A DNA stretch of 64,000 nucleotides from JACKII01 sp041687435 (GTDB taxonomy: Bacteria > Pseudomonadota > Alphaproteobacteria > Bin95): the NCBI GenBank assembly GCA_041687435.1, contig JAWLBX010000016.1:12022-76021 (forward strand), read 5' to 3'. Each line of letters begins with the position of its first letter. The stretch's first letter is position 1. Positions 36,086 through 45,222 of this stretch are shown here, in pieces. The translations under genes and the position numbers were made by a program. A model generated the notes under the pieces. The model saw only the letters and a program-made list of their open reading frames with translations, was not told the DNA's origin and searched no databases.

Positions 36086-36601
36086 ATGGACCTGAAAGAT
36101 CACATCCGCGGCATCCCCGATTTTCCGAAACCGGGCATCCTGTTCTACGACATCTCCACCCTGCTGGCAGAGCCGAAGGCCTGGCGACACACGGTTTATC
36201 AACTGGCTGCCCACCTGACCCCGCACGAGCCGGACGTGCTGGCCGGTATCGAAAGCCGCGGCTTCCTGGTCGCCGCACCGCTGGCGCTTGCGCTTGGTTG
36301 CGGCTTTACCATGGTGCGCAAGCAAGGCAAGCTGCCGGGCGAGACGGTGCGCTATTCCTACGATCTGGAATACGGCAGCGACACGATCGAAATCCAGAGC
36401 GATGCAATCAAACCCGGCCAGCGAGTCGTCATCCTGGACGACCTGCTCGCCACCGGCGGCACCATGGCTGCGGCGGTGGAACTGTTCCGCAAGGTCGGCG
36501 CCGACGTCGTCGGTGCGGCGGCCATCATCGAACTGACCTTCCTCGAAGGCCGCAACAGGCTGGACGTGCCGGTGACGACGCTGGTGCAGTACGAGAGCTA
36601 G
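36086..36601 (+). CDS. apt: Adenine phosphoribosyltransferase
   Basis: 171-residue purine-salvage enzyme that makes AMP from adenine and PRPP. The PRPP-binding motif VVILDDLLATGGT spans 114-126. The N-terminal IRGIPDFPKPGILFYDIS and the AGIESRGFL segment are family-typical, as is VRKQGKLPGET. The ATG at 36086 gives the usual N-terminus. The adenylate-forming ligase gene starts 45 bases downstream, perhaps co-transcribed. Confidence 0.95.
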   Translation: MDLKDHIRGIPDFPKPGILFYDISTLLAEPKAWRHTVYQLAAHLTPHEPDVLAGIESRGFLVAAPLALALGCGFTMVRKQGKLPGETVRYSYDLEYGSDTIEIQSDAIKPGQRVVILDDLLATGGTMAAAVELFRKVGADVVGAAAIIELTFLEGRNRLDVPVTTLVQYES

Positions 36602-36646
36602 ATGTGAGCGGGCAAAGCCCGGAGGCTGCCGCACAGGGAAGCGCCA

Positions 36647-38179
36647 ATGTCCGAATACCCGCGCCAGTACAACGCCGCTGCCGATTTGGTGGACCGCCAT
36701 GTCGGAGAGGGACGGGGCAGCAAGGCAGCTTTCATCGACTCCACTCGCACCCTGACCTATGGCGAACTGGCAGCGGAGACGAACCAGGCCGCCAATCTGA
36801 TGGGCGCGCTGGGGCTGCGGCGGGAGGATCGCGCCGCCTGTATTCTGCTGGATACCTGCGACTATCCGGTGATCTTTTGGGGTGCGATCAAGGCCGGCGT
36901 GGTTCCCATCGCGCTGAACACGCTGCTGAGGACCGAGCAGTACAGATACATCCTCGAGGATAGCCGCGCGCGGGTGCTGTTCGTCTCCGCGGCATTGCTG
37001 CCGGTGCTGGAGCCGATCCTGGCAGACCTGCCCCACCTCGCCCACACCGTCGTGGTCGGCGAGGATGGTGACTATACGGAACGGCGGGCGGCCCAGCCGG
37101 ACAGTTTTACCCTGGCCGATACGATCGCGGACGAGGTGGCGTTCTGGCTCTATTCCAGCGGCTCTACCGGCATGCCGAAGGGTACGCGGCACCTGCACAC
37201 CTCAGCCATGGAAACCTGCCGGCTCTACGCCGAGCCGGTGCTGGGCATCCGCGAGGACGACGTGTTCTTCTCCGCCGCCAAGCTGTTCTTTGCCTACGGC
37301 CTCGGCAACGGCATGAGCTTTCCGCTGAGCGCCGGCGCCACCGCCGTACTCTGGCCGGAACGGCCCTCGCCCGACGCGATGTTCCAGCAACTGCGCCAAC
37401 ACAGGCCGACGCTGTTCTTCGGTGTGCCGACCCTCTACGCCGCCATGCTGGCCCATGATCAGACAGAGCGAGGCAAGACCGACACCGGTGGCAGGCTACG
37501 CGCCTGCATCTCCGCCGGTGAGGCGCTGCCGGAGGAAGTGGGCAAGGCCTGGGAAAAACGCTTTGGCGTGGAAATCCTGGACGGTATCGGCTCGACCGAG
37601 ATGCTGCACATCTTCCTCTCCAACCGGCCGGGCGCGGTACGCTACGGCACCAGCGGCCAGCCAATCCCCGGCTATGACCTGCGGCTGGTGGATGACGACG
37701 GCACGGAGCTTGGCGAGGGCGCCATCGGCGAACTGCTGGTGCGCGGGCTGACGGCGGCTGAGGGCTACTGGAACCAGCGCGAGAAGACCCGCCGCACCTT
37801 CGCCGGCGAGTGGACCCGTACCGGCGACAAATACATGCGCTCGGCCGATGGCTACTACACCTACCAGGGCCGCACCGACGACATGTTCAAGGTCAGTGGC
37901 ATCTGGGTCTCGCCGTTCGAGGTGGAAAGCGCCCTGATCGCCCACCCCGCCGTGCTGGAAGCCGCCGTGGTGCCGGCGGAGGACGGCGACGGCCTGCTGA
38001 AGCCCAAGGCCTTCGTGGTGCTGAAGGAGGGCGAAGGCTCCGGCGAACTGTTCGAGGCTCTGAAGAGACACGTGCAGGCCAGCGTCGGCGCCTGGAAATA
38101 CCCGCGCTGGATTGAGGCGGTGGAGGAATTGCCCAAGACCGCGACCGGCAAGATCCAGCGGTTCAAGCTGCGCGATTGA
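36647..38179 (+). CDS. Benzoate-CoA ligase family protein
   Basis: 510-residue ANL-superfamily acyl-CoA ligase. The AMP-binding loop YSSGSTGMPKGT lies at 169-180. The downstream segment with SAAKLFFAYGLGNGMSFPL is characteristic of benzoate/4-hydroxybenzoate-CoA ligases. ISAGEALP, DGIGSTEMLHIF and the C-terminal PKTATGKIQRFKLRD (catalytic Lys) are present. The likely role is CoA activation of an aromatic or related carboxylate; no ring-cleavage genes are nearby, so the substrate is open. A hydrolase gene follows. Confidence 0.88.
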   Translation: MSEYPRQYNAAADLVDRHVGEGRGSKAAFIDSTRTLTYGELAAETNQAANLMGALGLRREDRAACILLDTCDYPVIFWGAIKAGVVPIALNTLLRTEQYRYILEDSRARVLFVSAALLPVLEPILADLPHLAHTVVVGEDGDYTERRAAQPDSFTLADTIADEVAFWLYSSGSTGMPKGTRHLHTSAMETCRLYAEPVLGIREDDVFFSAAKLFFAYGLGNGMSFPLSAGATAVLWPERPSPDAMFQQLRQHRPTLFFGVPTLYAAMLAHDQTERGKTDTGGRLRACISAGEALPEEVGKAWEKRFGVEILDGIGSTEMLHIFLSNRPGAVRYGTSGQPIPGYDLRLVDDDGTELGEGAIGELLVRGLTAAEGYWNQREKTRRTFAGEWTRTGDKYMRSADGYYTYQGRTDDMFKVSGIWVSPFEVESALIAHPAVLEAAVVPAEDGDGLLKPKAFVVLKEGEGSGELFEALKRHVQASVGAWKYPRWIEAVEELPKTATGKIQRFKLRD

Positions 38180-38242
38180 CGGGCCTGCGGGCGCTCGCTT
38201 CCCTCGATGACGCCAAAAAATATGGAGACAAGGACCAACCCC

Positions 38243-39016
38243 ATGGAATTCCACGCCGCCGACGCCTCCACCCCTTCCCGCCCAGGCCTCGTGCCGCGCG
38301 AGTTCACGTTGTACCGTGGCGAGCGCAAGGTGACCGGCGTGCTCTGGCAGAGCCAATCACCGCAAGCCGGCGCGCCGCTGGTGCTGTGCGGCCATGGCGC
38401 CAGCGGCTCCCGCCACCAGGCACCGATCCCGCACCTGGCGGAGCATCTGGTCACCGATCACAACATGTTCGTGCTCGCCATCGACGGGCCGGTGCATGGC
38501 CGCCGCCAGGTCGGCCCCGGCGGGCGGGAGGCGTTCTGGCCGGAATGGAAGCGCGAAGGCACCGAGGCGGACATGGTGGCAGACTGGCAGGCCACGCTCG
38601 ACGCGATGCAGGCCCTGCCGGAAGTTGGCGCCGGGCCGGCCGGCTATTACGGGCTTTCCATGGGCACGATCTACGGCGCGCCGTTGGTCGCCGCCGAGCC
38701 GCGGATCAAGGCGGCGGTGCTGGGCCTGATGGGCATCAGCGGGCCGGACCATTACAAGCCAAAGGTCGAGGCCGCGGCAAAGGCGATCACCTGCCCCGTG
38801 TTGTTCCTCTGGCAGCTGGAGGACGAATTGTTCCCCCGCGAGGAATGCCTCGCATTGTTCGACGCGATTGCCAGCGACGACAAGCGCCTGCACGCCAACC
38901 CCGGCCTGCACCCGGCCGTGCCGATGGAGGAAATCCGCCTGGCCCGCGAATTCCTGCACCGCTACCTAATGGGCACGCCGGAGCCGCGCGATTCGGCGCT
39001 GCGGGTGTCGGAATAG
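38243..39016 (+). CDS. Alpha/beta hydrolase (dienelactone-hydrolase-like)
   Basis: 257 residues with an alpha/beta-hydrolase core: LVLCGHGASGSRHQ (oxyanion region), the elbow YYGLSMGTIYG (nucleophile Ser in GLSMG), FLWQLEDELFPRE (acid) and a C-terminal His region. The substrate is unknown; it may hydrolyse an ester or thioester linked to the ligase upstream. The ATG at 38243 is chosen for the AAGGA eight bases ahead; ATGs at 38207 and 38222 are alternatives. The stop abuts the apbC stop with no spacer. Confidence 0.78.
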   Translation: MEFHAADASTPSRPGLVPREFTLYRGERKVTGVLWQSQSPQAGAPLVLCGHGASGSRHQAPIPHLAEHLVTDHNMFVLAIDGPVHGRRQVGPGGREAFWPEWKREGTEADMVADWQATLDAMQALPEVGAGPAGYYGLSMGTIYGAPLVAAEPRIKAAVLGLMGISGPDHYKPKVEAAAKAITCPVLFLWQLEDELFPREECLALFDAIASDDKRLHANPGLHPAVPMEEIRLAREFLHRYLMGTPEPRDSALRVSE

Positions 39017-40060
39017 TTACAGCTTCGCGCGCACCCGCTCGGCCAAGCCACGGAACGCCTCGGCCTCCGGGCTCTTTGGCTGGGCGAGGACGATGGGGCT
39101 GCCGGCGTCGCTCTGCTCGCGAATCGGCAGCGACAGCGGGATTTCCGCCAGCAGGTCGCAGCCGAGCGCCTTCGCCTCCGCCGCGGCGCCGCCATGGCCG
39201 AAAATGTGCGCCTCGTGGCCGCAGTTGGGGCAAATGTACATGCTCATGTTCTCGACGATGCCCAACACCGGCACGTTCACCTTCTCGAACATGGTCATGC
39301 CGCGGCGCACATCCAGCAGGGCGATATCCTGCGGCGTCGAGACGATGACGGCGCCCGCCATCTTCACCTTCTGCGCGATGGTGAGCTGCGCGTCACCCGT
39401 GCCGGGCGGCAGATCGAGCACCAGCACGTCCAGATCGCCCCATTTCACCTGAAAAATCATCTGCTGCACGGCGCTCATCACCATCGGGCCGCGCCAGATC
39501 ATGGCGGTCTTTTCGTCCACCATGAAACCCATGGACATCAGCTTGATGCCGTGCGCCTCCAGCGGCAGCAGCATGTTGCCGTCGCTATCCGGCTTGCGGC
39601 TGACGCCCAGCATGCGCGGCACGGAAGGGCCGAACACATCGGCATCCATCAGGCCCACCCGCAGGCCGGATTGCGCCAGCGCCACCGCCAGATTGGCGGC
39701 AACTGTCGATTTGCCGACGCCGCCCTTGCCCGAGGCGACGGCGATAACGGCAGCAACGCCCGGCACGTTTTCCGGGTTCATCGGGCTTTGCTGCTGGGGC
39801 GGCGGGGCCTGACGCTGGGCCTTCGGCGCAGGGTCGCGCGTCGCGGTCAGAACTACGGTCGCGGACAGCACGCCCGGCAGATTCCGCAGGGCCTGTTCCA
39901 CGCCGCCACGCACCGGTTCCGCCTGTTTTGCGGCCGCAGGATCGACGGCCAGCGCGATCTGGACGTGCCCATCCTTCAAGGCAACGCCGTCGAGCATCTG
40001 CTCGGCGCCGGGCACCGTGGCGAGCGCGGCGCGAACTTGAGCTTCCGTTGGACCGGGCAT
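39017..40060 (-). CDS. apbC: Mrp/NBP35 family iron-sulfur cluster carrier ATPase
   Basis: 347 residues. An N-terminal MIP18/DUF59-like domain (1-75) is joined by a Pro/Gln-rich linker to a P-loop ATPase with the deviant Walker A GKGGVGKST (111-119). DLPPGTGDAQLT and CPNCG (C277, C280) follow; the CxxC pair bridges a transient Fe-S cluster between two monomers. It assembles or transfers Fe-S clusters in the cytosol. Its end abuts the stop of the convergent hydrolase gene. It is divergent from hflK, 136 bases apart. Confidence 0.93.
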   Translation of the reverse strand: MPGPTEAQVRAALATVPGAEQMLDGVALKDGHVQIALAVDPAAAKQAEPVRGGVEQALRNLPGVLSATVVLTATRDPAPKAQRQAPPPQQQSPMNPENVPGVAAVIAVASGKGGVGKSTVAANLAVALAQSGLRVGLMDADVFGPSVPRMLGVSRKPDSDGNMLLPLEAHGIKLMSMGFMVDEKTAMIWRGPMVMSAVQQMIFQVKWGDLDVLVLDLPPGTGDAQLTIAQKVKMAGAVIVSTPQDIALLDVRRGMTMFEKVNVPVLGIVENMSMYICPNCGHEAHIFGHGGAAAEAKALGCDLLAEIPLSLPIREQSDAGSPIVLAQPKSPEAEAFRGLAERVRAKL

Positions 40061-40196
40061 GAGACGCTTCTTTCTGTGAACAATTGCAAACGGGATCGCC
40101 GCGCTTCGGTTGTGTGACGGCGACGCCTGTCATATATGAGGTGCAACGTTCGATGGAAGGCCGCAATGTGCGGAACTAGCTAGCGGGAAGTAAAGC

Positions 40197-41369
40197 ATGC
40201 CGATGCACAATCAGAATAGCGGCGGTCCATGGGGCGGCGGCGGTGGCAGCGGTGGCGGCCGCGGCCCATGGGGCGGAGGTGGTGGCCCTTGGGGGCCATC
40301 CAGCGGTGGCAACCGCGGCAGCGGTCAGGGACCGCAACCGCCCAACATCGACGAAGCTATCAAGAAGAGCCAGGAAGCCTTGCGCAAGATCCTGCCGGGC
40401 GGCTTCGGCGGCAGCCGCGGGCCGTTGCTGTTGATCCTCGTGGTCATCGGCATCTGGCTCGCCAGCGGTTTTTACCGCGTGTTGCCGGACGAACAGGGTG
40501 TCGTGACCCGCTTCGGCGCCTATGTGGCGACGACGGCCCCCGGTCTGAACTACCACATGCCCTACCCGATCGAGAGTGTGACCACGCCCAAGGTTACGCG
40601 CGTGAACCGGGCGGAAGTGGGATTCCGGGCGACCGGGGATAGCCTGCGCACGGAACAGGTCCGCGGTGTGCCTGATGAATCCCTGATGCTGACTGGCGAT
40701 GAAAACATCGTCGATATCAACTACGTGGTGTTCTGGATCATCAAGGACGCCGGCCATTATTTGTTCAACGTCCGCGATCCGGACGACACCGTGAAAGGCG
40801 TGGCAGAAAGCGTTATCCGCGAGATCGTCGGCCAGACGCCGATTGCCTCCGCCCTGGCGGAAGGCCGTGCCCAGATCGAAGCGCGGGCGCTGAACGATAT
40901 CCAAACAATTCTGGACGATTACGGCGCCGGTGTTCAGGTGACGCAGTCGCAATTGCTCAAGGTCGATCCGCCGCAGCAGGTTGTTGACTCCTTCCGCGAC
41001 GTGCAGCGCGCCCGCGCCGACCAGGAACGCCTGCGGAACGAGGCCGAAGCCTACCGCAACGACATTATCCCGCGCGCCCGCGGCGAAGCCGAGCAGATCA
41101 TTCAACAGGCGGAAGCCTACAAGCAGGAGGTGGTCGCCCGGGCCGGTGGTGACGCGGACCGTTTCAACAATGTCTATCAGTCGTACTCGAGCGCCAAAGA
41201 CGTCACCTTGCGTCGCATCTATCTGGAAACGATGGAGGAAGTGCTGGGCAGGGCCAACAAGGTCATCATCGACAGCGCAGCTTCCGGCTCGGGCGTCGTT
41301 CCGTACCTGCCGCTGCCGGAATTGCAGAAACGCGCCGGCAACGGCAATAACACCGGCAACAACCAGTAA
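40197..41369 (+). CDS. hflK: HflK, membrane subunit of the HflKC complex
   Basis: 390-residue SPFH/band-7 protein. The N-terminus is cytosolic and extremely Gly/Trp/Pro-rich (about 5-45), as in other HflK proteins. One transmembrane helix (LLLILVVIGIWLASGFY) leads to the periplasmic SPFH domain and a long coiled coil (DQERLRNEAEAYRNDII). With HflC it forms a large cage that encloses and restrains FtsH protease. hflC starts 24 bases downstream. Confidence 0.94.
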   Translation: MPMHNQNSGGPWGGGGGSGGGRGPWGGGGGPWGPSSGGNRGSGQGPQPPNIDEAIKKSQEALRKILPGGFGGSRGPLLLILVVIGIWLASGFYRVLPDEQGVVTRFGAYVATTAPGLNYHMPYPIESVTTPKVTRVNRAEVGFRATGDSLRTEQVRGVPDESLMLTGDENIVDINYVVFWIIKDAGHYLFNVRDPDDTVKGVAESVIREIVGQTPIASALAEGRAQIEARALNDIQTILDDYGAGVQVTQSQLLKVDPPQQVVDSFRDVQRARADQERLRNEAEAYRNDIIPRARGEAEQIIQQAEAYKQEVVARAGGDADRFNNVYQSYSSAKDVTLRRIYLETMEEVLGRANKVIIDSAASGSGVVPYLPLPELQKRAGNGNNTGNNQ

Positions 41370-41393
41370 CAACGAGCAAGGGAACAGCAGATC

Positions 41394-42410
41394 ATGAAGC
41401 GCAATTTGCTTGTCGTACTGGGGGTGCTGGTGATCATCTTCGGAATTGTCGTCACCAGCGCCACCTTCATCGTTCGCGAAACGGAACAGGCTCTCGTCCT
41501 GATGTTCGGCGATCCGCAGCCCGGTGTGCGTGGCCCAGGCCTGCATTTCAAGCTGCCTTTCGTTCAGAACGTGGTTTATTTCGAATCCCGCAACCTTGAA
41601 TACAGCCCGCCGCAGGAAGAAATCATCGCCGCCGACCAGAAGCGGCTGGTGGTGGATAGCTTTGCCCGCTACCGCATTTCCGACCCGCTGGAATTCTACA
41701 AGGCAGTCGGCAGCGAGGCGGCAGCGCGCGCCAGGCTCTCCGGTATTTTCAGTTCGGCTCTGCGCCGTGTTGTCGGCAACGAGACCTTGGCCTCCGTCCT
41801 ATCGGAGGAGCGGAGCGGCATCATGCGGCGCATCCAGGCCGACGCGAACGAGGCAGCGGTGCAATTCGGCCTTGAGGTGATCGATTTCCGGATCCGCCGT
41901 GCCGATCTGCCGGCTGCCAACGCCGAAGCCATCTATCAGCGGATGCAGTCCGAACGTGAACGGGAAGCGCGCGAGTTCCGCGCCCAGGGCGCAGAAATCG
42001 CGCAACGCATCCGCGCGCGTGCGGAACGCGAAAGAACTGTTCTGGTCGCCGAATCGCAGCGGCAATCCCAGATGCTGCGCGGTGAGGGCGATGGCGAAGC
42101 TATCCGCGTTTACGCCGATGCGTTCGGCAAAGACCCGGAATTTTTTGCCTTCTACCGGTCGATGGAAGCCTATCGCAATGCGCTTCAGGCGGACGGCACC
42201 ACGATGGTGTTGAGCCCGGATTCGGATTTCTTTGCCTATTTCCGGAATTCCGCCGGCGGGAAGGACAACGTATCCGGATTGCGCGGGTTGCCTGACGGAC
42301 TGGCCGCACCGGCGCCAATGGATGAGGCCCCGGCGCAAGCGGATGAAACACCAGCGGCGGCAAATGAAAATGCCGCCCCGGTCACTCCTTCGCCCGCGGC
42401 ACAGGAGTGA
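41394..42410 (+). CDS. hflC: HflC, membrane subunit of the HflKC complex
   Basis: 338-residue partner of HflK. An N-terminal anchor helix (LLVVLGVLVIIFGIVVTSA) is followed by the SPFH domain (ETEQALVLMFGDPQP, LVVDSFARYRISDPL) and a charged coiled coil (EREREAREFRAQGAEIAQRIRAR; only the start is quoted elsewhere). It ends in an Ala/Pro/Glu-rich tail of about 40 residues. AAGGGAAC precedes the start. The order hflK-hflC-DUF2065-htrA is a classical membrane-protein quality-control cluster. Confidence 0.94.
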   Translation: MKRNLLVVLGVLVIIFGIVVTSATFIVRETEQALVLMFGDPQPGVRGPGLHFKLPFVQNVVYFESRNLEYSPPQEEIIAADQKRLVVDSFARYRISDPLEFYKAVGSEAAARARLSGIFSSALRRVVGNETLASVLSEERSGIMRRIQADANEAAVQFGLEVIDFRIRRADLPAANAEAIYQRMQSEREREAREFRAQGAEIAQRIRARAERERTVLVAESQRQSQMLRGEGDGEAIRVYADAFGKDPEFFAFYRSMEAYRNALQADGTTMVLSPDSDFFAYFRNSAGGKDNVSGLRGLPDGLAAPAPMDEAPAQADETPAAANENAAPVTPSPAAQE

Positions 42411-42444
42411 CCGCCAACACAATCAGGCATAGCAGCGACAGCGC

Positions 42445-42630
42445 ATGACCGACCTGCTCGTCGGCCTTGGCCTGATGTTGGCGATTGAAGGTGTCGCCTA
42501 TGCTCTCTTCCCGGATGCGATGCGCCGCATGGTGGCCCGCATCCTGGCAGAGCCCAGCGAACGCGTGCGTTATTTCGGCCTGTCCATGGCGGCAATTGGT
42601 GTTGCCATTGTGTGGTTTGTGCGGTCTTAA
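42445..42630 (+). CDS. DUF2065 family small membrane protein
   Basis: 61 residues with two hydrophobic segments (LLVGLGLMLAIEGVAYALFP and YFGLSMAAIGVAIVWFV) separated by the charged MRRMVARILAEPSERVR. This is the DUF2065 pattern (YjeT-like), normally found right after hflC. The function is unknown; position suggests an accessory of the HflKC/FtsH assembly. It begins 34 bases after the hflC stop. Confidence 0.85.
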   Translation: MTDLLVGLGLMLAIEGVAYALFPDAMRRMVARILAEPSERVRYFGLSMAAIGVAIVWFVRS

Positions 42631-42790
42631 CAGCCAACCTACCGTTGCCGGCCAGCGATACCGTCCACACCAACGCGGCAACCGGTTGATCTGGCGTAAT
42701 CCTGTCATACATTGGAGGGGCGTTCTGGAGATGGCATCCAGAGGTGGTGCCATCGGTTTCCGAACTACTTTTTATGGGAGGCCGTAGCCA

Positions 42791-44248
42791 ATGCACTGGC
42801 TGGCTGTTGGGCGAACAGGCACAGCGATCCTGTCGCTCGTTATTTTTGTTTTTGCGTCGGCAACGACAGGTCTGGCACGATCACTGCCGGAAAGTTTTGC
42901 CGATATGGCGGAAAAGGCTTTGCCTGCCGTCGTCAACATCTCCACCACGCAAACGCTTCAGCGGGAATCGATGCCAAACCGGCCGCATTTCCCGCCGGGC
43001 TCTCCGTTCGAGGAGTTCTTTAAGGAATTCTTCGACCGCCAGCAAAACGGGGGGAGCGCTCCCCGTCAGGTGACCTCGCTTGGGTCGGGGTTTGTCATCG
43101 ATCCGTCGGGCGTGATCGTCACCAACAATCACGTGATCGCTGATGCCGATGAGATCATCGTCCGGTTTCAGGACGACACTTCTCTGCCTGCCAAATTGAT
43201 CGGCCGTGACGACAAAACCGATATTGCCGTGCTGAAAGTGGAAGCCGACAAGCCATTGCTCGCCCTGGAATTGGGAGACAGCGACGGGTTGCGCGTCGGC
43301 GATTGGGTGTTGGCGATCGGCAACCCGTTCGGCCTTGGCGGCACCGTAACCGCCGGCATCGTTTCGGCCCAAAAGCGGGATATCCGCAGCGGCCCCTATG
43401 ACGACTTCATCCAGACGGATGCAGCAATCAACAAGGGCAATTCCGGCGGACCGTTGGTCGATATCGACGGCAAGGTGATCGGCATCAACACGGCAATCTA
43501 TTCCCCGTCCGGCGGCAGCGTCGGCATCGGTTTCTCCGTGCCCATCGGGCTGGCAAAGCCGGTGATCGAACAGTTGCAGAGGTATGGCGAAACCCGGCGC
43601 GGCTGGCTTGGCGTTCACATTCAGTCTGTGAATGAAGAAATTGCCGAAAGCCTCGGCTTGCCTGAAACGCGCGGCGCGCTGGTTGCCAACGTGACCGAAG
43701 GCGGCCCGGCGGAGACGGCGGGCATTCAAGCCGGTGACGTGATCCTGTCGTTCAACGGCCAGGACATCGACCGCATGCGCGCCCTGCCCCGCATCGTCGC
43801 CGAAACACCGGTCGGTGAGGAGTCGGACGTGGTGGTCTGGCGCAAGGGCCGGGAGATCACGGTCGCCGTCACACTCGGCCGCCTGGAAGATCAGGAAGCC
43901 GCGACTGCTGCCGCCAACGGCGATGGCCAGGGCAATGACGCCACGATCGAGGACATGGGGCTGACCGTCGCAAGCCTGACAGCCACCATGCGCGAGCGCT
44001 TCCAGATCCCGGAAAATCTTGAGGGCGTGATCGTCACGGCGGTGAGCGAAGGCGGCAACGCCGCGAAGAAAGGCTTGCAGCCTGCCGATATTCTGCTGGA
44101 ACTCAACCAGGAGACCGTCAGCACTCCTGGCGATGTGGCAACCATCGTCGCATCAGTGAAAGAGTCCGGCCGCAAGTCGGTGCTGGTGCTGTTCAACCGG
44201 GGCGGCGACCGCCGCTTCATCGTGGTCCCGCTCGGCAACGGCGGCTGA
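42791..44248 (+). CDS. degP: Do/DegP family periplasmic serine endoprotease
   Basis: 485 residues. A signal peptide (hydrophobic about 8-28) leads to a trypsin-like domain with the catalytic triad H114 (VTNNHVIAD), D144 (DKTDIAVLK) and S218 (NKGNSGGPL). Two PDZ domains follow (about 265-360 and 390-480). It degrades or refolds misfolded envelope proteins. GGGAGG lies ten bases before the ATG. The gene completes the hflKC quality-control cluster, about 160 bases after DUF2065. It is convergent with serB. Confidence 0.94.
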   Translation: MHWLAVGRTGTAILSLVIFVFASATTGLARSLPESFADMAEKALPAVVNISTTQTLQRESMPNRPHFPPGSPFEEFFKEFFDRQQNGGSAPRQVTSLGSGFVIDPSGVIVTNNHVIADADEIIVRFQDDTSLPAKLIGRDDKTDIAVLKVEADKPLLALELGDSDGLRVGDWVLAIGNPFGLGGTVTAGIVSAQKRDIRSGPYDDFIQTDAAINKGNSGGPLVDIDGKVIGINTAIYSPSGGSVGIGFSVPIGLAKPVIEQLQRYGETRRGWLGVHIQSVNEEIAESLGLPETRGALVANVTEGGPAETAGIQAGDVILSFNGQDIDRMRALPRIVAETPVGEESDVVVWRKGREITVAVTLGRLEDQEAATAAANGDGQGNDATIEDMGLTVASLTATMRERFQIPENLEGVIVTAVSEGGNAAKKGLQPADILLELNQETVSTPGDVATIVASVKESGRKSVLVLFNRGGDRRFIVVPLGNGG

Positions 44249-44269
44249 CCGCCCCGCGGCACCGCGCGG

Positions 44270-45169
44270 TCAGGCGAGATCGTCGGTGATCTCGTCCGCG
44301 CGGTAGCCTTGGAAATACAGCAAGGTCGAAAGGTCGGCGCGGTTCACCCTGAACCGCGCCGCTTTTCTGACTGCCGGTTTGGCCTGAAAGGCGACGCCCA
44401 TGCCCGCGGCCTGAATCATGGCCAGGTCATTGGCGCCATCGCCCACCGCCACCGCCGCAGCCGGATCGACCCCGGCTTCAGCGCAAAGCGTTTGCAACGC
44501 CTCCAGTTTGGCGTTGCGGTCGAGGATCGGCCGCCCCACCTCGCCGGTCAGGGCGCCATCGGCTATACACAGGCGGTTGCTTCGGTCGGCATGAAACCCT
44601 ACGAGCTTTGCGATATGTCCCGTAAAATACGTGAAACCGCCGCTCACCAACCAGCAGGTGGCGCCGTGCGCGCGCATGGTGCGCACCAGCCGGGTTGCGC
44701 CCGGCATCACATGGGTTTTCGCCAGCGTTCGCGCCAGCGCCGATTCCTCCAGCCCTTTCAATGCGCCGACACGCTCAATCAGCGCTTCGGCAAAATCGAG
44801 TTCGCCTGCCATGGACCGCGCGGTGATGGCCGCGATCCGATCCTTGATACCAGCCTCGCCGGCCAGTTCGTCCAGGGTTTCCGACTGCACGATGGTGGAA
44901 TCCATGTCGGCGATCAGCACCCGTTTGCGCCGAACTTCGCCAGCCCGGTGCACCGCGTGATCGATGGCGAGCGCATCCAGCGCTGGGGCCAGATGGTCAT
45001 CGGGCATGTGAGTGAGCGGCCAGTCGCACGCGGTATCGGCAGCCAGCCAGGATACAGGACCAGCAACGGAGGCATGCTCGGCCAGAATGGCCACACAGCG
45101 TTCCCACAGCGTTCCGCGCAAGGCGCCATCTGCTGCGACGAGTGTCAGGGTATATGGGGCATTTGTCAT
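44270..45169 (-). CDS. serB: Phosphoserine phosphatase
   Basis: 299-residue HAD-superfamily enzyme, the last step of serine biosynthesis (phosphoserine to serine). The nucleophile motif DMDST is at 88-92 (D88 nucleophile, D90 acid/base). LVSGGFTYFTGHIA gives motif II, a lysine in DRNAKLEAL motif III, and VAVGDGANDLAMIQAAGMGVA motif IV. The first 80 residues are a divergent ACT-like domain. It is divergent from miaA, 53 bases apart. Confidence 0.93.
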   Translation of the reverse strand: MTNAPYTLTLVAADGALRGTLWERCVAILAEHASVAGPVSWLAADTACDWPLTHMPDDHLAPALDALAIDHAVHRAGEVRRKRVLIADMDSTIVQSETLDELAGEAGIKDRIAAITARSMAGELDFAEALIERVGALKGLEESALARTLAKTHVMPGATRLVRTMRAHGATCWLVSGGFTYFTGHIAKLVGFHADRSNRLCIADGALTGEVGRPILDRNAKLEALQTLCAEAGVDPAAAVAVGDGANDLAMIQAAGMGVAFQAKPAVRKAARFRVNRADLSTLLYFQGYRADEITDDLA

Positions 45170-45222
45170 GGCCTGGGCTATAGCGGACCCTGCGCCCGGC
45201 CGGGATGCGGCCTTTATCCGCT